This document shows positions 1-8,801 of a DNA stretch of 64,000 bases, in pieces. The notes under the pieces were generated by a model. It had not been told where the DNA came from. It saw only the letters and a list, made by a program, of their open reading frames with translations, and searched no databases. How positions within the stretch are numbered: position 1 is the stretch's first letter; each line of letters opens with the position of its first letter. Both the position numbers and the translations under genes were made by a program. The stretch is from Arthrobacter oryzae (GTDB lineage: Bacteria; Actinomycetota; Actinomycetes; Actinomycetales; Micrococcaceae), in contig NZ_JAUSSM010000012.1 in the NCBI RefSeq assembly GCF_030812315.1, positions 1 through 64,000 of the forward strand, written 5' to 3'.

Positions 1-9
1 CCGGGCAGA

Positions 10-31
10 CCCTCTCTCACTTCCCGCAAAA
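10..31 (-). repeat. Solitary inverted copy of the TGAGAGAG repeat
   Basis: The segment reads CCCTCTCTCACTTCC followed by CGCAAAA. This is the reverse orientation of the GGAAGTGAGAGAG core in the array at 84-193. Nearly the same 22 bases recur at 27317-27338, so the copy is dispersed and not local. No gene is visible in bases 1-444 apart from this copy and the array; the rest looks like the HU promoter region. Confidence 0.6.
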
Positions 32-83
32 GACCGGCCAGCGGCACCCAAGCCCCACACCGCCGTCGTAATTCAGCACAAAC

Positions 84-193
84 TGAGAGAGCATCCACGA
101 ATTTCACCCAGGAAGTGAGAGAGCATCGGTGAATTTCACCCAGGAAGTGAGAGAGCGTCGGTGAATTTCACCCCGGAAGTGAGAGAGCGTTGC
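84..193 (+). repeat. 32-bp-period tandem repeat array 1 (4 units)
   Basis: Units begin with TGAGAGAGC at 84, 116, 148 and 180, exactly 32 bp apart. The three spacer parts are nearly identical and carry the palindrome GGTGAATTTCACC (6-bp arms, 1-nt loop). The core TGAGAGAGC(G/A)TCG is shared with the arrays at 27428 and 39426, while the remaining 19 bp differ between arrays. The array lies about 250 bp upstream of the HU gene and has no convincing reading frame. It resembles a REP-type bacterial repeat, but the fixed 32-bp register is unusual. Confidence 0.85.
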
Positions 194-444
194 TGTGGCG
201 GACAGCGGGAGGGGGCAGCGGACGTTGGGGAGGTTCGCGAGCGTTGACGCGTGAGCTGGGGGACGTCCGCTGATGGCGAAATAAGGGCCCAAAAGGCCTC
301 AAAACCGGTGATTTACCTCAAAAAATGGCGGAAACACGCGGAATTTGCGGACCTGACCGCGGCAAGCTGGTAAGTTTTCGAACAGTGGCTTGTGCGCATG
401 CCGCGTTCAGGCTCCAGAAATCATGACCGTCCAGGAGGACATAA

Positions 445-729
445 ATGGCTAAGAACCGTAGTGAACTTGTTGCAGAGGTAGCAGGCAAGGCCGGCACGAG
501 CCAGGCAGCCGTCAACTCCGTGCTGGATGCACTGTTCGAGGTCTTCGAGACCTCTGTCGCCGCGGGCGAGAAGATCACCATCCCGGGCTGGCTCGCAGTT
601 GAGCGCACCGACCGTGCAGCCCGTACCGGCCGCAACCCGCAGACCGGCGAGACCATCCAGATCGCCGCTGGCCACAGCGTCAAGCTGACCGCTGGCTCCA
701 AGCTGAAGGCTGCTGTCTCCAAGAAGTAG
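445..729 (+). CDS. hup: HU family DNA-binding protein
   Basis: This encodes a 94-residue histone-like HU subunit, a homodimeric nucleoid protein that bends DNA. The length is typical of short HU proteins. The N-terminal helices (MAKNRSELVAEVA) and the DNA-embracing arm RAARTGRNPQTGETIQI (about residues 53-69) are the family signature. The usual IPGFGxFE segment reads IPGWLAVE, a modest variation. The start is fixed by a strong ribosome binding site, AGGAGG at 433-438, 6 bases before the ATG. The gene is monocistronic, followed by a strong terminator at 750-785. A 32-bp-period repeat array lies upstream. Confidence in the family is very high. Confidence 0.96.
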   Translation: MAKNRSELVAEVAGKAGTSQAAVNSVLDALFEVFETSVAAGEKITIPGWLAVERTDRAARTGRNPQTGETIQIAAGHSVKLTAGSKLKAAVSKK

Positions 730-749
730 CATCCGGCGTCCAACGCTTG

Positions 750-785
750 AAAGGGAGCGGCAACCTCAGGGTTGCCGCTCCCTTT
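750..785 (+). terminator. Rho-independent-like terminator of hup
   Basis: A perfect 16-bp stem, AAAGGGAGCGGCAACC and its complement, encloses a TCAG loop and ends in CCCTTTGCGTT. It starts 20 bp after the hup stop codon. The flanking A and T runs would let it act in both directions. Confidence 0.9.
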
Positions 786-860
786 GCGTTAACAGCCCTC
801 TTGGCGTTTGGCCACCCGCCCCGATTCGCGGCGCAGGCACCCGTAGCGGACAATGGATAG

Positions 861-3017
861 GTGCCCTCAGCAGCAAAATCCCGCCCCACACTTCCGCAGC
901 CGTCCCCCACTCCGGGAAAGACTGGGGCAGCTGGCGGTGCTGCGGGCATTTCCGGGCCTTGGCAGTTCGCCGGTGTTGCAGCGCTCTTCCTCGGCCTCGC
1001 AGCCGCCTTGCTGTTCTCCGGAGCAGCCGCCGCACGGGAAGTGTCCGATCCCGGGTCCCTGATCCGCTGGGGGCTCCCCATCAGCAAAGCCGTCCACAAC
1101 GTATCCCTGGCCACAGTGATCGGCGGCTTGATCTTCGCCGTAGGCATCCTGCCGCGCAACGCCAGCGGTTCCAGGTCCAAGGACACCAGCGCCCCCGAGC
1201 ACCCGGCATTCTCCCGCGCACTGGCTGTGGCGGCTGCTGCTGGCGCGGCCTGGACGCTGTCCGCGATTGCGGTGCTGGTGCTGACGTACTCGGACGTGGC
1301 AGGCCAGTCCCTCTCCGGTGATGCCGAGTTCACGCGTGCTCTCGTCTACTTCATGACGGACATCGAGACCGGCCGCGCCTGGCTCGCCGTCACCATCGTG
1401 GCTGCCGTGGTTACCACCGCGCTTTTTGGTGTGCGCTCCCTGGCCGGGCTTGCCATCACGCTTGTCCTGTCGCTGGTGGGGATGGTGCCCATCGCGCTGA
1501 TCGGCCACTCCTCGAGCTCCAGCGACCATGAAGGCGCCATCAACTCCCTGGCCCTGCACCTGGTGGGCGTGTCCGCCTGGGTAGGCGGCATCATCATGCT
1601 GGCCGTCCTGTCAGGCATCCTGACCGGCGCCGCCGGCGTCAAGGCAGCCACCAAGGCGGACATCACCGAACCCACGCTCCGCCGGTTCTCCTCCCTGGCC
1701 GGATTCGCCTTCATCCTGGTGTTTGCGTCCGGTGTCATCAACGCGAGCATCCGGATCACCAGTTGGCACGATCTGTTCGGATCCGCCTACGGCCAGATGG
1801 TGCTTGCCAAGGCCGTGGCCACGCTCATGCTGGGCGGCATCGGCCTCATGCACCGCCAGTGGGTCATCCCTCAACTCCACCGCAAGGGGTCCGCGCTATC
1901 CTCCAGGCGCGTGCTCTGGCAGTTGGTCATAGCGGAATTGCTGATCATGGGTGCCACCTCCGGCATCGCCGTTGCGCTGGGACGGTCGGCACCGCCGCAG
2001 CCCACCACGTTCGCCCCGGACGCGTCTCCGGCGTTCATCCTCTCGGGCTACGAACTGCCGCCGGAACTGACCCCGGAACGCTGGCTCACGGAATGGCGCC
2101 TGGACTGGTTGTGGATCGCCGTCGCTGTTTTTGGCCTGGTTTCATACTTCCTGGGGGTGGCCAAGGTCCTGCGCCGGGGCGACAAATGGTCCTGGTTCCG
2201 CTCCGTCAATTGGGTGATCGGCCTGCTGGTCCTCACCTACATCACGTCCGGCCCCCCAGCGGTTTACGGCCGGGTGCTGTTTTCCGCGCACATGGTGGAC
2301 CACATGGCGCTCACCATGGTGGCTCCGATCTTCTTGGTGCTTGGCGCCCCCGTGACTCTGGCGCTGCGGGCGCTGGCGGCCCGGGCAGACGGCTCGCGGG
2401 GCCTCCGCGAATGGCTGCTGTTGTTTGTGCATTCCAAGTTCTCCCAACTGGTCACGCATCCGCTCTTCGCCGCGGCCAACTTCGCCGGTTCCATTGTGCT
2501 GTTCTATTACTCGGACGCGTTTGGCTATGCCATGCGGGACCATGTGGGCCACGAGCTTATGAACCTGCACTTTGCACTGACCGGCTACATCTTCGTGCTG
2601 AGCATGATCGGCACGGACCCGCTGCCCCGCCGCGCGCCCTACCCCATGCGCCTGCTGCTCCTGCTGGCCACCATGGGCTTCCACGCCTTCTTCGGAGTGG
2701 CAATCATGGGCGGCACCGGGCTGCTGGCCGCGGACTATTTCGGCAACCTCGGCCGGCCCTGGGGACCCTCCGCGCTGCTCGACCAGCAGATGGGCGGCGC
2801 AGTGGCCTGGGGCATCGGCGAAGTACCCACCTTGCTGGTGGCCATCGGTGTCGCCGTGATGTGGTCCAGGTCCGATGAACGCGAGACCCGCCGCACCGAT
2901 CGGGCCGCGGACAGGAATAACGACGCCGATCTCACTGCTTACAACGATATGTTTGCCAAATTGGCTGAACGCGACGCCAAGCTGGCTGACCGCAACTCAA
3001 AGCTGGAAGGACGCTGA
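861..3017 (+). CDS. CopD / CtaG-like copper and cytochrome oxidase assembly membrane protein
   Basis: A 718-residue polytopic membrane protein. The N-terminal half (about residues 35-375) resembles CopD/YcnJ copper-import domains, with SxxDHEGAINSLALHLVGVSAWVGG-type helices carrying His residues. The C-terminal half (about 415-665) resembles the caa3-type CtaG assembly domain, with conserved SAHMVDHMALTMVAP and GHELMNLHFALTGY His motifs. This fusion is common in actinobacteria and is expected to move copper across the membrane, feeding oxidase assembly. The extreme C-terminus is charged (LAERDAKLADRNSKLEGR). The start is GTG at 861; its ribosome binding site is weak. The stop overlaps the next start by one base, so the two genes are probably translationally coupled. 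Confidence 0.88.
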   Translation: MPSAAKSRPTLPQPSPTPGKTGAAGGAAGISGPWQFAGVAALFLGLAAALLFSGAAAAREVSDPGSLIRWGLPISKAVHNVSLATVIGGLIFAVGILPRNASGSRSKDTSAPEHPAFSRALAVAAAAGAAWTLSAIAVLVLTYSDVAGQSLSGDAEFTRALVYFMTDIETGRAWLAVTIVAAVVTTALFGVRSLAGLAITLVLSLVGMVPIALIGHSSSSSDHEGAINSLALHLVGVSAWVGGIIMLAVLSGILTGAAGVKAATKADITEPTLRRFSSLAGFAFILVFASGVINASIRITSWHDLFGSAYGQMVLAKAVATLMLGGIGLMHRQWVIPQLHRKGSALSSRRVLWQLVIAELLIMGATSGIAVALGRSAPPQPTTFAPDASPAFILSGYELPPELTPERWLTEWRLDWLWIAVAVFGLVSYFLGVAKVLRRGDKWSWFRSVNWVIGLLVLTYITSGPPAVYGRVLFSAHMVDHMALTMVAPIFLVLGAPVTLALRALAARADGSRGLREWLLLFVHSKFSQLVTHPLFAAANFAGSIVLFYYSDAFGYAMRDHVGHELMNLHFALTGYIFVLSMIGTDPLPRRAPYPMRLLLLLATMGFHAFFGVAIMGGTGLLAADYFGNLGRPWGPSALLDQQMGGAVAWGIGEVPTLLVAIGVAVMWSRSDERETRRTDRAADRNNDADLTAYNDMFAKLAERDAKLADRNSKLEGR

Positions 3018-5026
3018 TGAGCGAAACCGTACGCACCCACCACCGGGTCCGCGCCTCCGAACTGGTGGGCCGTAACTGGCTCAACACCGGCGGGAAGTCC
3101 CTGGACCTCGAAGCCCTGCGCGGCAAGATCGTGCTCCTGGATTTCTGGACCTTCTGCTGCATCAACTGCCTGCACGTGCTCGATGAGCTGCGCCCGCTCG
3201 AAGAGAAATATTCCGACGTCCTGGTGACCGTGGGCGTGCACTCCCCGAAGTTCGAACACGAGGCTGATCCCGTCGCCCTCGCCGCCGCCGTGGAGCGCTA
3301 CGAGATCCACCACCCGGTGCTGGATGATCCCGAGCTGGAAACCTGGAAGGCCTACACGGCACGCGCCTGGCCCACGCTGGTGGTCATCGACCCCGAGGGC
3401 TACATCGTGGCCCACCTCTCCGGCGAAGGCCACGCTGACGGCCTGTCCGTGCTCATCCCCGAACTCATCGCCGTGCACGAGGCGAAGGGGACCCTCCACC
3501 GCGGCAACGGCCCGTACGTGGCGCCGGAGCCGACGTCGGGCACGTTGCGTTTCCCGGGCAAGGCCCTCTTCCTCCCGGCCGGCCGGGGCACTGCTGCCGG
3601 GAAGCCAGTCAGCGGGAAGCCGGGCGCGAAAGCTTCCGGCTCCTGGCTGGTCACGGACACCGGTCATCACCGCCTGGTGGAGCTGGACACCGACTTCCAC
3701 ACCGTGCTGGGCACCTACGGCTCCGGGACCAAGGGCCACGCTGACGGCCCGGGCGCCGACGTCGATTCCATCAGGCCCGCCGCACAGTTCAACGAACCGC
3801 AGGGCCTTGTCCTCCTGCCGGAAGACGTGGCAGCGAAGACCGGCTACGACGTCGTGATTGCCGACTCCGTCAACCACCGCCTGCGCGGGCTGTCCCTCGC
3901 GGACGGAACCGTCACCACACTCGTCGGCAGCGGCGTGCAGCGCCTGCTGGAGACCGGGCCGGCGCGGGTGGATGAGGATGCCGCCGGCTTCACCGGACGA
4001 CTCACCGACCATCCCCTGGACGTGGCGCTGAGCTCGCCGTGGGACGTGGTGTGGTCCGCCAAGCTCAACGCCGTGGTGGTTGCCATGGCCGGTGTCCACC
4101 AGATCTTCAGCTTCGACCCGCTGTCCGGCGTCGTGTCCATCCTGGCCGGAAACGGGCTGGAAGGCCTCCAGGATGGCCCTGCCCACGAAGCCTGGTTCGC
4201 CCAGTCGTCCGGCCTGGCCGAGGACGCCGACGGCAACATCTGGGTGGCTGACTCCGAGACATCCGCGCTGCGCAAACTGGTGATCGACGACGCCGGTACG
4301 GTCACCGTGGAGACCGCCGTCGGCAAGGGTCTGTTCGACTTCGGCTTCCGCGACGGACCGGCCGCGGAGGCGCGGCTGCAGCACCCGCTCGGCGTGACCG
4401 TGCTGCCGGACGGCTCCGTGGCCATCGCTGACACCTACAACGGCGCCGTCCGCCGCTACGACCCCGCCACCGGAACCATGTCCACGCTGGCCCGGGGGCT
4501 CTCCGAGCCGTCTGACGTGATTGTGGACCACACGCACACTGCCGGCTCCGAGCCGCTGCTGGTGGTGGTGGAAGCAAACAAGCACCAGCTGATCTACGTG
4601 CCCATCCCCAAGGAAGCGCAGCAGGTGGACGAGGGCGCCGTGCAGACACACCGGCCCAAGAGCCCTGTAGCGCCCGGAACGCTGGAGCTCACGGTCCGCT
4701 TCACAGCGCCCACGGGGCAGAAGCTCGACGACCGCTGGGGCGACCCCACGCAGCTGAAGATCTCCTCCACCCCGCACGAGTTGCTGGTGGCCGGCGGCGG
4801 AACGTCAGTGGGCCTGCAGCGGACGCTGGAGCTCTCCGCCGACGTGCCGGAGGGCGTGCTTCACATTACGGCGCGCGCGGCGGCCTGTGACGGCCCCGAG
4901 ACGGCCGACGGCGAGATCCCCGATCACGCAGCCTGCCACCTGTACCAGCAGGACTGGGGCATCCCGGTGGTCCTGCAGGCCGACGGCGACACTGAGCTGG
5001 TCCTGGACCTCCGCGGGATGGACTGA
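3017..5026 (+). CDS. Thioredoxin-like / NHL-repeat protein
   Basis: A 669-residue protein with a thioredoxin fold at the N-terminus (about residues 15-150). Its redox motif is C48-I-N-C51 inside WTFCCINCLHVLDEL, followed by the cis-Pro segment RAWPTLVVIDPEGY. From about 200 to 520 it carries NHL propeller repeats (for example GLAEDADGNIWVADSETSALRKL and HPLGVTVLPDGSVAIADTYNGAVRRY). No signal peptide is visible, so it probably acts in the cytoplasm as a thiol oxidoreductase of unknown partner. It overlaps the CopD/CtaG gene by one base (TGATGA), which suggests co-expression and perhaps thiol or copper handling; that link is inference. A terminator follows at 5050. Confidence 0.9.
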   Translation: MSETVRTHHRVRASELVGRNWLNTGGKSLDLEALRGKIVLLDFWTFCCINCLHVLDELRPLEEKYSDVLVTVGVHSPKFEHEADPVALAAAVERYEIHHPVLDDPELETWKAYTARAWPTLVVIDPEGYIVAHLSGEGHADGLSVLIPELIAVHEAKGTLHRGNGPYVAPEPTSGTLRFPGKALFLPAGRGTAAGKPVSGKPGAKASGSWLVTDTGHHRLVELDTDFHTVLGTYGSGTKGHADGPGADVDSIRPAAQFNEPQGLVLLPEDVAAKTGYDVVIADSVNHRLRGLSLADGTVTTLVGSGVQRLLETGPARVDEDAAGFTGRLTDHPLDVALSSPWDVVWSAKLNAVVVAMAGVHQIFSFDPLSGVVSILAGNGLEGLQDGPAHEAWFAQSSGLAEDADGNIWVADSETSALRKLVIDDAGTVTVETAVGKGLFDFGFRDGPAAEARLQHPLGVTVLPDGSVAIADTYNGAVRRYDPATGTMSTLARGLSEPSDVIVDHTHTAGSEPLLVVVEANKHQLIYVPIPKEAQQVDEGAVQTHRPKSPVAPGTLELTVRFTAPTGQKLDDRWGDPTQLKISSTPHELLVAGGGTSVGLQRTLELSADVPEGVLHITARAAACDGPETADGEIPDHAACHLYQQDWGIPVVLQADGDTELVLDLRGMD

Positions 5027-5049
5027 GGCTCTGCCAACACACCACTAAA

Positions 5050-5090
5050 GGCTGCAGCCCGCGACCAGGCGTCACGGGCTGCAGCCTTTT
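5050..5090 (+). terminator. Terminator after the CopD/thioredoxin operon
   Basis: The perfect 12-bp stem GGCTGCAGCCCG / CGGGCTGCAGCC with a 13-nt loop is followed by TTTT. It begins 24 bp after the stop codon at 5026. Confidence 0.88.
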
Positions 5091-5249
5091 GGCGCTATTG
5101 AGACCAGTAGACGCCGAGAATCCAAGGTGCAGGTGACGGTCCGCCAGCAAGAGTTTGCACGGGGTGACGACGGATGTGGGCAGAGAGGATTTCCACATAG
5201 CAGCGACCCCGGGTACTCGTGCGACCCCCGCGGTGTGCAGGATGACGGC

Positions 5250-5795
5250 ATGGATGTGTCGGATGCGTTGGCCGCGTGCGGGGGAGCGGCGAGACGGCCC
5301 GTTCTCACCCGACTCGGAGTGGACGACGCTGCCTTGCGCAGGGCCTCGAGGGCCGGCATCGCCACCCAGCCTGCTCGTGGAATCTATGCACTCCCGTCCG
5401 CGAATCCTGCCCACTTGGCACTGATCCTGCGGCGCCAGCTCTTTACCTGTGTGAGTGCCGCCCCTTTTCATGGACTCTGGGTGCTGGAGTCCATGTTGGA
5501 AACCCTGGCCAGGAAGTGCTTTCGGCAAGCAGGGATCACGGTTGAGACGCAGGTCTACGTCGATGGCGTCGGGTATGTGGACCCGCTGCTGGATGGCTGG
5601 CTGGTGGTCGAGCTGGACGGGCGCCACCACGGTGACTGGCGGCAGGTGAAGAAGGACCAGCATCGGAACAACCGGTATGTGGTGCAAGGCTACACAGTGC
5701 TCCGTTATTACTATGCGGACGTAGTGCACCGTCCCCAACAGATGCTGACCGAGGTTCTGGCGGTGCTTGCCGGGCGTCGTGGCAGGCAGCCCTGA
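5250..5795 (+). pseudogene. DUF559-like (AbiEi/Vsr-type) protein with apparent in-frame internal deletion
   Basis: The open frame from ATG 5250 gives 181 residues (an upstream in-frame start exists at 5127). The N-terminal part resembles the winged-helix start of actinobacterial DUF559/AbiEi-like proteins (ALAACGGAARRPVLTRLGVDDAAL, RGIYALP, FTCVSAAPFHGLWVL). The C-terminal part is the endonuclease-like DUF559 domain (SMLETLARKCFRQAGI, VDGVGYVDPLLDGWLVVELDGRHHGD, YTVLRYYYADV). In relatives I recall, roughly 100 residues separate LWVL from the LLETLAR helix; here they are adjacent. The reading frame is intact, so a shortened protein could still be made. A 9-bp inverted repeat (CATGGACTC, 5469-5495) sits at the joint. 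The deletion is inferred from family memory, not alignment. Confidence 0.65.
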
Positions 5796-5951
5796 CAGCA
5801 TCGCGTCGTCACTGGATCCACGCTTATGAGCGGCCCAGGAATCGGCTTCGGCGGAATTTCGGGCCCAGGTGCCGCTCGCAAGAGTAAAACACTGCGCCGC
5901 GTGACGGCGTCAGCGCCGCCGAGCCCCACTAGCTAAGGGGCCGCCGGCAGC

Positions 5952-6950
5952 TTAGTAGCTGAGGAGCGGGGTGACCCTGATGGTGTCACCGTCAACGTCC
6001 AGCCGGGTGGTGAAGCTGAAGTCGTGCTCCACATTCAGGTCCGCCACGACACCGCTGAACAGGTCGGTTTGCTGCGCCTTCAACCGTGCCTTCCCGTCAA
6101 GCGGGGCCACCACCCAGCGGCCGCCGAAGGGCTCAATGGACACCTTCGGGTACTCGCTGATGCTCCAGTCGATGGTTCCCGGCGTTACGCGGTTGAACGT
6201 GGCGTGGTAGAACGGGCAGTCGGGCTGGAGCTTCTGCTCCTTCACGGCCTCCGCGGCACAGGTGTCCAGGAATTCCTTGACCTTGGCACCCACGGCGTCC
6301 TTCAACCCTTGGGTGGCTTCCGTCAGGAGGCTCAGCGGGGCGGTGGGAATGTCACGGCCGGACACCGTGGCACGGCTGGCCGCGGCTGCGAAGTATTCGC
6401 CGTTCAGGCTGGCCTCGTACTCGCCGGGATAAAAGACCGCGAAGGAATTGCGGCCGTTGGGCATGTTTACCGGTACGCCGTTGAGTGTTGCCTGGCTGGA
6501 GTTCACCACGGTGACTTCCAGGACGGGCAGTGTGGCCGGCACGAACGCCCACTTATTGAAGAAGAGCCATTCGGTCCCGGTCCGCTCCAGCAGGAACTCG
6601 GTGCTCAACCTGCTGCCGTCGATGGTGTATTCCATCGGTACCATGACTTGGTTTCCGGGGCGCTCCTGGGTCTCGCCGAAGTTCACGTTCGTCACCCGGG
6701 AAGCGGCCGTCTGCAGCGCTGTTCCGTCGAGCATGGAGGCGTCGCTTTGCGGCACGGAAGCGCGCAGGAGACCCAGCGCTTTTTCGCCCTCGCCCTTCTG
6801 CAAAGCGTCCAGGTATTCGCGCACGGGCTGCTCGGGACCCGACACCGAGGCGTTCACCAGGTTGACCGCCACCACGGCTCCGGCGATGGCAAGCATAAGG
6901 CCCAGCAGCCACCCGGCCGCGATCCTCACCAACGCTTGACTCATCTGCAC
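5952..6950 (-). CDS. Membrane-anchored extracytoplasmic protein, function unknown
   Basis: A 332-residue protein with one N-terminal transmembrane segment (about residues 11-33, AAGWLLGLMLAIAGAVVAVNLV) and a long, probably extracytoplasmic domain. The stretch after the anchor (VREYLDALQKGEGEKALGLL) looks like the start of an NTF2-like or accumulation domain. The middle (LNGVPVNMPNGRNSFAVFYPGEYEASLNGEYF) resembles a PEGA-like beta module as in TcaA/YvbJ-type proteins. Two cysteines (TCAAEAV and PDCPFYH) may pair. I do not recognise a specific family. It stands alone, transcribed away from the HerA-like gene across a roughly 100-bp gap, with no operon partner. Confidence 0.75.
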   Translation of the reverse strand: MQMSQALVRIAAGWLLGLMLAIAGAVVAVNLVNASVSGPEQPVREYLDALQKGEGEKALGLLRASVPQSDASMLDGTALQTAASRVTNVNFGETQERPGNQVMVPMEYTIDGSRLSTEFLLERTGTEWLFFNKWAFVPATLPVLEVTVVNSSQATLNGVPVNMPNGRNSFAVFYPGEYEASLNGEYFAAAASRATVSGRDIPTAPLSLLTEATQGLKDAVGAKVKEFLDTCAAEAVKEQKLQPDCPFYHATFNRVTPGTIDWSISEYPKVSIEPFGGRWVVAPLDGKARLKAQQTDLFSGVVADLNVEHDFSFTTRLDVDGDTIRVTPLLSY

Positions 6951-7052
6951 GCACCTTACGTTACCCGTAAGGCGCCTGAAAGCAGGTGTGGAGGCAGTCC
7001 CTTATGACACCGTCCCGCTGGTGTCAGGCAGTCCGACGGCGGCAGGCCGGCC

Positions 7053-8792
7053 TTAGCGGCGGCGCCGGGAGGAGGTGCCGAAAACGCCCCGCAACAGCTC
7101 CCGGCCCAGTTGTGTTCCGAGCGAGCGGGCCATGCTTTTGAGGCCACCGCCGAGCGCGCCGCCCAGGGCTCCGGCAAGGTCGCCCACCATTCCTCCGCCT
7201 GATTCCTGCCGGGCCGGCGGCGCCGTGCGCTCCGCACTCCGCGACCGTTCCGGTGCCGGAGCCGGCCTACTGCTGGGCCGTCCCAGGATTTCTTCCTCGA
7301 TGCGGCGGGCGTCAGCGTCAACCGCAGCCTGGTCCATGGATCCTGGCACGGGGCCGCCGGGTAATGGGCTGTTGGGCACAAACACGCCCGTGGACGGTGT
7401 GGGCGGCTGGCCGGGGGCTGCCGCGCCGGTGGGCGCCGCGCTCTTCCCCGAGATCTTTTCGTAAGCTGAAATGTTGTCCACCGCCGTGCCGTATTTGGCG
7501 AGCAGGGCGGAACCGGCCACTGTGCTCTTGACCAACTCGTCACTGCTGGGACCCATCACCGACTCCGGTGCCCGCAGCCGCGTCAGGGCGACCGGCGTCG
7601 GGGCGCCCTTCTCGTTCATCACCGTAATAACGGCTTCACCGATGCCGGCTGACGTGAGCGTTTCTTCGAGGTCGTAGTCGCTCACCGGGAACGTGGACAC
7701 GGTGGCTTTCAGGGCCTTGGCGTCCTCCGGGGTGAATGCCCTCAGCGCGTGCTGGATGCGGTTGGCCAGCTGCCCAAGGACATCCGCAGGAACATCCTTC
7801 GGCGTCTGGGTGACGAAGAAAATGCCGACGCCCTTGGACCGGATGAGCCGGACAGTGGTGGTGATGGCCTCCAGGAACGCCTTGGAGGCGTCGTTGAACA
7901 GCAGGTGCGCCTCGTCGAGGAAGAACACCAGCTTCGGTTTGTCCAAGTCACCGGCTTCGGGCAGGTCTTCGAAGAGATCCGCGAGCAGCCACATCAGGAA
8001 GGTTGAGAACACCATGGGCTTGGTCTGCAGCGTGGGCAGTTCCAGGCAGGTGATGACGCCGCGGCCGTCAGGAGCCGTGCGCAGCAGTTCGGCGGTATCG
8101 AATTCGGGCTCGCCGAAGAAAGCCTCCATGCCCTGGGCCTCGAGTGTCACCAGTTCGCGGAGGATGACGCCGGCCGTCGCCTTGGAGAGGCCGCCCAGTT
8201 CCTCCAGCTCGTCCTTGCCCTCGTCCGAGGTGAGGAACTGGATGACGGCCCGGAGGTCCTTGAGGTCGACCAGTTCCAGATTATTCTTGTCCGCGAAGTG
8301 GAAGACGAGCTGCAGGCTGGATTCCTGGGTGTCGTTGAGTTCCATGACGCGTGACAACAGAATGGGGCCGAAGGAGGTGATGGTGGCACGGACGGGGATG
8401 CCGTTGCCGTCCCCGCCGAGGGCCAGGAATTCCACCGGAAAAGTCTTGCCCGCCCAGGCCTGGCCGATGCCGTCCGTGCGCGCTTTCAGTTTCTCGGTGC
8501 CCGTGGCGGCGGTGGCCAGCCCGGAGAGGTCCCCCTTGATGTCGGCCAGGAACACCGGAACCCCGGCGGTGGAGAGCTGCTCGGCCATCATGTGGAGCGT
8601 GACGGTCTTGCCCGTGCCTGTTGCGCCGGCCACCAGCCCGTGCCTGTTCATCATGGCCAGGGGCAGCCGGACGGGGGCATCCTTGTGGAGTTCGCCGTCG
8701 ACGATTGCGGCTCCCAGTTCGATGGTGGCGCCTTCGAGGGTGTACCCCTTTTGGATGGTGGCGACTTTATCTGCAGTGGATTTGATGGCCAT
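7053..8792 (-). CDS. HerA-like helicase / DUF853 ATPase
   Basis: A 579-residue P-loop ATPase of the HerA/DUF853 group, related to FtsK-HerA translocases. Walker A is GATGTGKT (56-63) after NRHGLVAG; Walker B is KLVFFLDEAHLLF (about 285-297); VGIFFVTQTPKDVPADVLGQLANRIQHALRAFT is the sensor/arginine region typical of the family. After about residue 420 comes a Pro/Ala/Arg-rich linker and a Gly-rich tail (GALGGALGGGLKSMARSLG) ending in SSRRRR. The family is widespread and its exact DNA substrate is not established. It ends 9 bp downstream of the GNAT gene's stop and may be co-transcribed with it. Confidence 0.92.
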   Translation of the reverse strand: MAIKSTADKVATIQKGYTLEGATIELGAAIVDGELHKDAPVRLPLAMMNRHGLVAGATGTGKTVTLHMMAEQLSTAGVPVFLADIKGDLSGLATAATGTEKLKARTDGIGQAWAGKTFPVEFLALGGDGNGIPVRATITSFGPILLSRVMELNDTQESSLQLVFHFADKNNLELVDLKDLRAVIQFLTSDEGKDELEELGGLSKATAGVILRELVTLEAQGMEAFFGEPEFDTAELLRTAPDGRGVITCLELPTLQTKPMVFSTFLMWLLADLFEDLPEAGDLDKPKLVFFLDEAHLLFNDASKAFLEAITTTVRLIRSKGVGIFFVTQTPKDVPADVLGQLANRIQHALRAFTPEDAKALKATVSTFPVSDYDLEETLTSAGIGEAVITVMNEKGAPTPVALTRLRAPESVMGPSSDELVKSTVAGSALLAKYGTAVDNISAYEKISGKSAAPTGAAAPGQPPTPSTGVFVPNSPLPGGPVPGSMDQAAVDADARRIEEEILGRPSSRPAPAPERSRSAERTAPPARQESGGGMVGDLAGALGGALGGGLKSMARSLGTQLGRELLRGVFGTSSRRRR

Positions 8793-8801
8793 GCCGATAG
8801 C

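Noticed and set aside
2939..4777. 612-codon minus-strand open frame opposite the thioredoxin-NHL gene
   Set aside because: It is the antisense shadow of a well supported GC-rich gene; composition is His/Gly/Arg-rich with no family resemblance.
5826..5936. 36-codon frame MSGPGIGFGGISG...
   Set aside because: No convincing ribosome binding site, no family resemblance, and short length; possible but unsupported.
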